A stretch of 64,000 nucleotides of DNA from contig JAAFIS010000003.1 in the NCBI GenBank assembly GCA_013298695.1, forward strand, positions 62,001-126,000, written 5' to 3'. Source of the DNA: Betaproteobacteria bacterium (lineage in GTDB: Bacteria; Pseudomonadota; Gammaproteobacteria; Burkholderiales; Casimicrobiaceae). Both the position numbers and the translations under genes were made by a program. The notes beneath the pieces are model-generated. The model had not been told where the DNA came from, searched no databases, and worked only from the letters and a program-made list of their open reading frames with translations. Every line of letters begins with the position of its first letter. The first letter of the stretch is position 1. This document shows, piece after piece, positions 61,828-64,000 of the stretch.

Positions 61828-62946
61828 TTAGTTTTGTTTCCACGGCAAGCCGCGTGCACGCCATCCTGCGATCGAATTGCGGTGAGCGCGCTGATCGGGA
61901 TCACCTTCGAAGCCTTCGAGGACGTTGTACGCTGTGAATCCCAGTTCTGTTGCGCGCTTTGAAGATGGAATTGAGCGCACGCCGGAGCGACACAGCATCA
62001 AGAACGGCTTGCCAGAATGCTTTTGCGCAATAGCGCGAAGCTCTTCATCGAAGCGCTCATTTACTGTCATCGCAGGCCACTGTTTCCACGCGGCAACCTC
62101 CGCGTTGGGGACGAAGCCGACCCACGCGCGCTCAGCGTCAGTGCGAATGTCAACGAGCACCGCCTTGCCTTGTTGCCACCATTGAAAGGCGAGTTCGGGT
62201 GACACATCGCCCGCGTAACCCTCAGCTGTGCGTGGCGTGTCGTCGTCATGAGCACCTGCATCGTGGCGTTTACCGAGCGTTCTATTTGCAGGCACCGCCT
62301 CGTCAATCCGGCGCGGCTTCGGTAAATTTAGTGCGTTCATCAAGGCTACGAATTCGGCACGGGTCTTTCCTGCAAGGCGAGGATTTTGAGCGCGTTCACG
62401 TCCAATTGTGCTCTGGGTGTTGCCTTTGTAATCGTGGCCTGGCCAAACGATAGTTTCGCTCGGCAGCGTGAATAGTTTTTCAGTGATGCTTGTGTAGAGC
62501 GCGTCGGCTGAGCCCGATTGGAAATCAGTACGACCGCAGCCGTTGATCAAAAGCGTATCTCCGGTAAACGCATGATTCTGCCAAATGAAGCTCATACTCC
62601 CTGCCGTATGACCCGGCGTGTGGATTGCACCCAGTGTTTCACCACCAAAAGTAAGCGTGTCGCCGTCTTCAAGTTGACGTGCTGCGGCGTTGATTGCACA
62701 ACCCGCAGGCACAGCGACACTCGCGCCCGTGTGTTCGACCATTGCATACGCAGACGTGATGTGATCTGCATGAGCGTGTGTTTCCACGACCCAACGCAGG
62801 CGCAGACCATGCTCGCGCAGCACGGCTAAATCGCGATCCATTTGCGTATCGACCGCATCGATGATGAGCGCATCGCGGGTCACCTCATCCGCCAGAATGT
62901 AGGTGAACGTGAATGAATCGGGATCAAACAGCTGAATAGGTTGCAT
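61828..62946 (-). CDS. Persulfide dioxygenase-rhodanese fusion
   Basis: 372 aa. Residues 1-240 are an ETHE1-type metallo-beta-lactamase domain (HAHADH at 57-62, HTPGHTAGSMSF, GDTLLINGCGRTDFQSG) that oxidises glutathione persulfide to sulfite. A rhodanese domain follows (about 255-365) with active-site Cys319 in LCRSGVRS, which can move sulfane sulfur between thiosulfate and glutathione. Fusions of this kind are known from Burkholderia. It is 11 bp downstream of the CsoR-family gene and likely under its control. Confidence 0.93.
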   Translation of the reverse strand: MQPIQLFDPDSFTFTYILADEVTRDALIIDAVDTQMDRDLAVLREHGLRLRWVVETHAHADHITSAYAMVEHTGASVAVPAGCAINAAARQLEDGDTLTFGGETLGAIHTPGHTAGSMSFIWQNHAFTGDTLLINGCGRTDFQSGSADALYTSITEKLFTLPSETIVWPGHDYKGNTQSTIGRERAQNPRLAGKTRAEFVALMNALNLPKPRRIDEAVPANRTLGKRHDAGAHDDDTPRTAEGYAGDVSPELAFQWWQQGKAVLVDIRTDAERAWVGFVPNAEVAAWKQWPAMTVNERFDEELRAIAQKHSGKPFLMLCRSGVRSIPSSKRATELGFTAYNVLEGFEGDPDQRAHRNSIAGWRARGLPWKQN

Positions 62947-62957
62947 CGTGGTCTCCG

Positions 62958-63227
62958 CTAAACATATCGTGTTAACAAACCTTCTACCTCGCTTTGCTCA
63001 ATTTCTCCGTGCTCTAGCGCGCAACCCAAGAGCGCATAAAACGAACGATCCAACGCCTTCCGCGAGGCTGCGAGCTGCTGCGCCACCGATTCACACGGCG
63101 CACCCTCTTCAATGAGGCGAATCACTGCGCGAACCTGCCCTTCAGCTCGGCGCAGTCGCAGCAATAGTTTCTTCTCTGCAGATGCCGTTAATTCTGTTGG
63201 CGCTGATCGGCGTTTTGATACGGTCAT
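62958..63227 (-). CDS. CsoR/CstR-family repressor
   Basis: 89-aa all-helical DUF156 regulator (LLLRLRRAEGQVRAVIRLIEEGAPCESVAQQLAASRKALDRSF). Cys45 sits at the usual first-cysteine place. At the second site the residues are Cys69 and His73 in LLGCALEHGE, not the H-x3-C of copper sensors nor the lone Cys of persulfide sensors at 29 residues' spacing. The neighbours (persulfide dioxygenase-rhodanese downstream, YeeE/YedE transport genes divergent) argue for a persulfide or sulfide sensor. First gene of a two-gene operon. Confidence 0.85.
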   Translation of the reverse strand: MTVSKRRSAPTELTASAEKKLLLRLRRAEGQVRAVIRLIEEGAPCESVAQQLAASRKALDRSFYALLGCALEHGEIEQSEVEGLLTRYV

Positions 63228-63259
63228 GGGTGTAGGGCGGAATTCTTTAGGTTAACACT

Positions 63260-63288
63260 TGTATTGTATACAGGTAGGGGGTATATTG
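63260..63288 (+). promoter_or_regulatory. YeeE promoter with overlapping CsoR-family operator
   Basis: TTGTAT (63260-63265), 17-bp spacer, TATATT (63283-63288) is a good sigma-70 promoter toward the YeeE genes. Its spacer and -10 are occupied by an A/T-flanked G-tract, GTATACAGGTAGGGGGTATA, of the kind bound by CsoR-family repressors (63267-63286). It lies in the divergent region between the repressor and transport genes and can serve both. Confidence 0.65.
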
Positions 63289-63337
63289 AATATAAGCTGA
63301 TTCGGTTTACAAAGTATCAAACAAAAGGATGTTCGGT

Positions 63338-63742
63338 ATGCACCCTTACGTCATCTCGCTGATCGGCGGACTGCTGATCGGCATCTCAGTATTCATCATG
63401 GCGCGCGGGCTTGGCCGCGTTACCGGCATTAGCGGCATCGCTGCCAGCGCGCTGGTGGCGCGTGACAGCGGCTGGCGTTGGGCATTTTTACTGGGGCTGT
63501 TGCTCGGAGGCTGGGCGATCTCGTCGCTGCTAAATCTTTCGGCGACGCCCGTAGCAAGTGGTTGGTCCCTGCCGATCGCGGGGTTGCTCGTGGGCTTCGG
63601 AACGGTGCTTGGCAGCGGCTGCACCAGCGGGCATGGCGTTTGTGGGATCGGCCGACTATCGGTGCGCTCGATCGTAGCCACAGTCGTATTCATGGCCGCA
63701 GGCATCGCAACAGTTGCGTTGCTGCGCGCGCTTCAATATTAA
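63338..63742 (+). CDS. YeeE/YedE-family transport protein, first half
   Basis: 134 aa from ATG at 63338, about 8 bases after AAAGGAT; an ATG at 63329 is too close to that box. Four or so membrane helices. The sulfur-transport signature [20 protein letters not shown] (about 92-111) has a cysteine pair. The split two-protein form is common in proteobacteria; the partner gene follows nine bp later. Imports sulfur species such as thiosulfate in characterised relatives. Confidence 0.92.
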   Translation: MHPYVISLIGGLLIGISVFIMARGLGRVTGISGIAASALVARDSGWRWAFLLGLLLGGWAISSLLNLSATPVASGWSLPIAGLLVGFGTVLGSGCTSGHGVCGIGRLSVRSIVATVVFMAAGIATVALLRALQY

Positions 63743-63751
63743 GGCGCAACG

Positions 63752-64000
63752 ATGAACTCAACAAAAGCAATTGCAATGGCGTTTATCTCTGGACTCATTT
63801 TCGCTGCGGGCTTAGCGCTCGGCGGCATGATGGATCCGGTAAAGGTGCGCGGGTTCCTTGATATTTTTGGGATTCCCGCAGGTCGCTGGGATCCGTCGCT
63901 CGCCTTCGTGATGGGCGGCGCGCTGATCGTCGCCTTTGCTGCGTTTCGTCGCGAATGGATGCGCGCGAAGCCTTGGGCAGGCGGAGTGTTTGAATTCCCG
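63752..64000 (+). CDS. YeeE/YedE-family transport protein, second half, cut by the window edge
   Basis: 83 codons are visible from ATG at 63752: MNSTKAIAMAFISGLIFAAG, then LALGGMMDPVKVRGFLDIFG, the DUF6691/YeeE-half signature, and two further hydrophobic segments. It is open at the right edge. With the previous gene it would form a complete transporter in the persulfide/sulfide module. Confidence 0.85.
   Translation, partial: MNSTKAIAMAFISGLIFAAGLALGGMMDPVKVRGFLDIFGIPAGRWDPSLAFVMGGALIVAFAAFRREWMRAKPWAGGVFEFP

Overview
The window looks like chromosome of a betaproteobacterium, probably Burkholderiales or a close relative. The grounds are the aerobic benzoyl-CoA (box) pathway with a BoxR-type regulator, a Bug/TctC binding protein, the gene order dacC-dat-ybeD-lipB-lipA, a persulfide dioxygenase-rhodanese fusion and NAD-linked formate dehydrogenase genes. 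I saw no rRNA, tRNA, CRISPR array, prophage or complete insertion sequence.

Layout. 1-12.4 kb is an aromatic-acid block: the end of a shikimate/quinate dehydrogenase, pcaH, pcaG, pcaI and pcaJ on the plus strand, then pcaF, boxA, boxB, boxC and boxR on the minus strand, with benzoate-CoA ligase divergent from boxR. Benzoate is activated, epoxidised and cleaved, and both routes meet at 3-oxoadipyl-CoA (PcaIJ, PcaF). 12.4-15.6 kb is an accessory patch: VapBC and a pair of uncharacterised genes (a DUF3800-like protein and a 2OG-Fe(II) oxygenase-like protein). 15.7-20.6 kb holds a secreted cytochrome c-like protein, a Bug protein and a D-amino-acid dehydrogenase behind a tandem glycine riboswitch. 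20.9-31.9 kb has a two-gene formate dehydrogenase, a TetR regulator with fatty-acid oxidation genes, and an O-GlcNAc-transferase-like protein.

32-45 kb is mostly housekeeping: msrPQ, a second dadA with dacC and dat (D-amino-acid and cell-wall metabolism), lipoate synthesis, hemC and hemD, and a 2-hydroxyacid dehydrogenase. 45-53 kb carries a gamma-glutamyltransferase-like enzyme, an amidase, a formylglycine-generating-enzyme-like protein and an S9 peptidase. 53.4-56.6 kb is grpE-dnaK, interrupted by a four-helix-bundle (IVS-type) gene framed by two register-matched, inverted arrays of tiny hairpins. 57-64 kb has a broken BrnT/BrnA toxin-antitoxin pair, a glutathione peroxidase, a second O-GlcNAc-transferase-like protein, and a sulfide/persulfide module (CsoR-family repressor, dioxygenase-rhodanese fusion, YeeE/YedE transport halves).

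The two most unusual signals are the 600-bp hairpin-array element between grpE and dnaK (53935-54534) and a dispersed palindrome of about 17 bp, seen at a dozen or more places. Four copies lie inside coding sequence, in poorly conserved protein segments and in the same reading frame, giving A-(Q/R)-x-N-x-A. This resembles the in-frame palindromic elements of Rickettsia.
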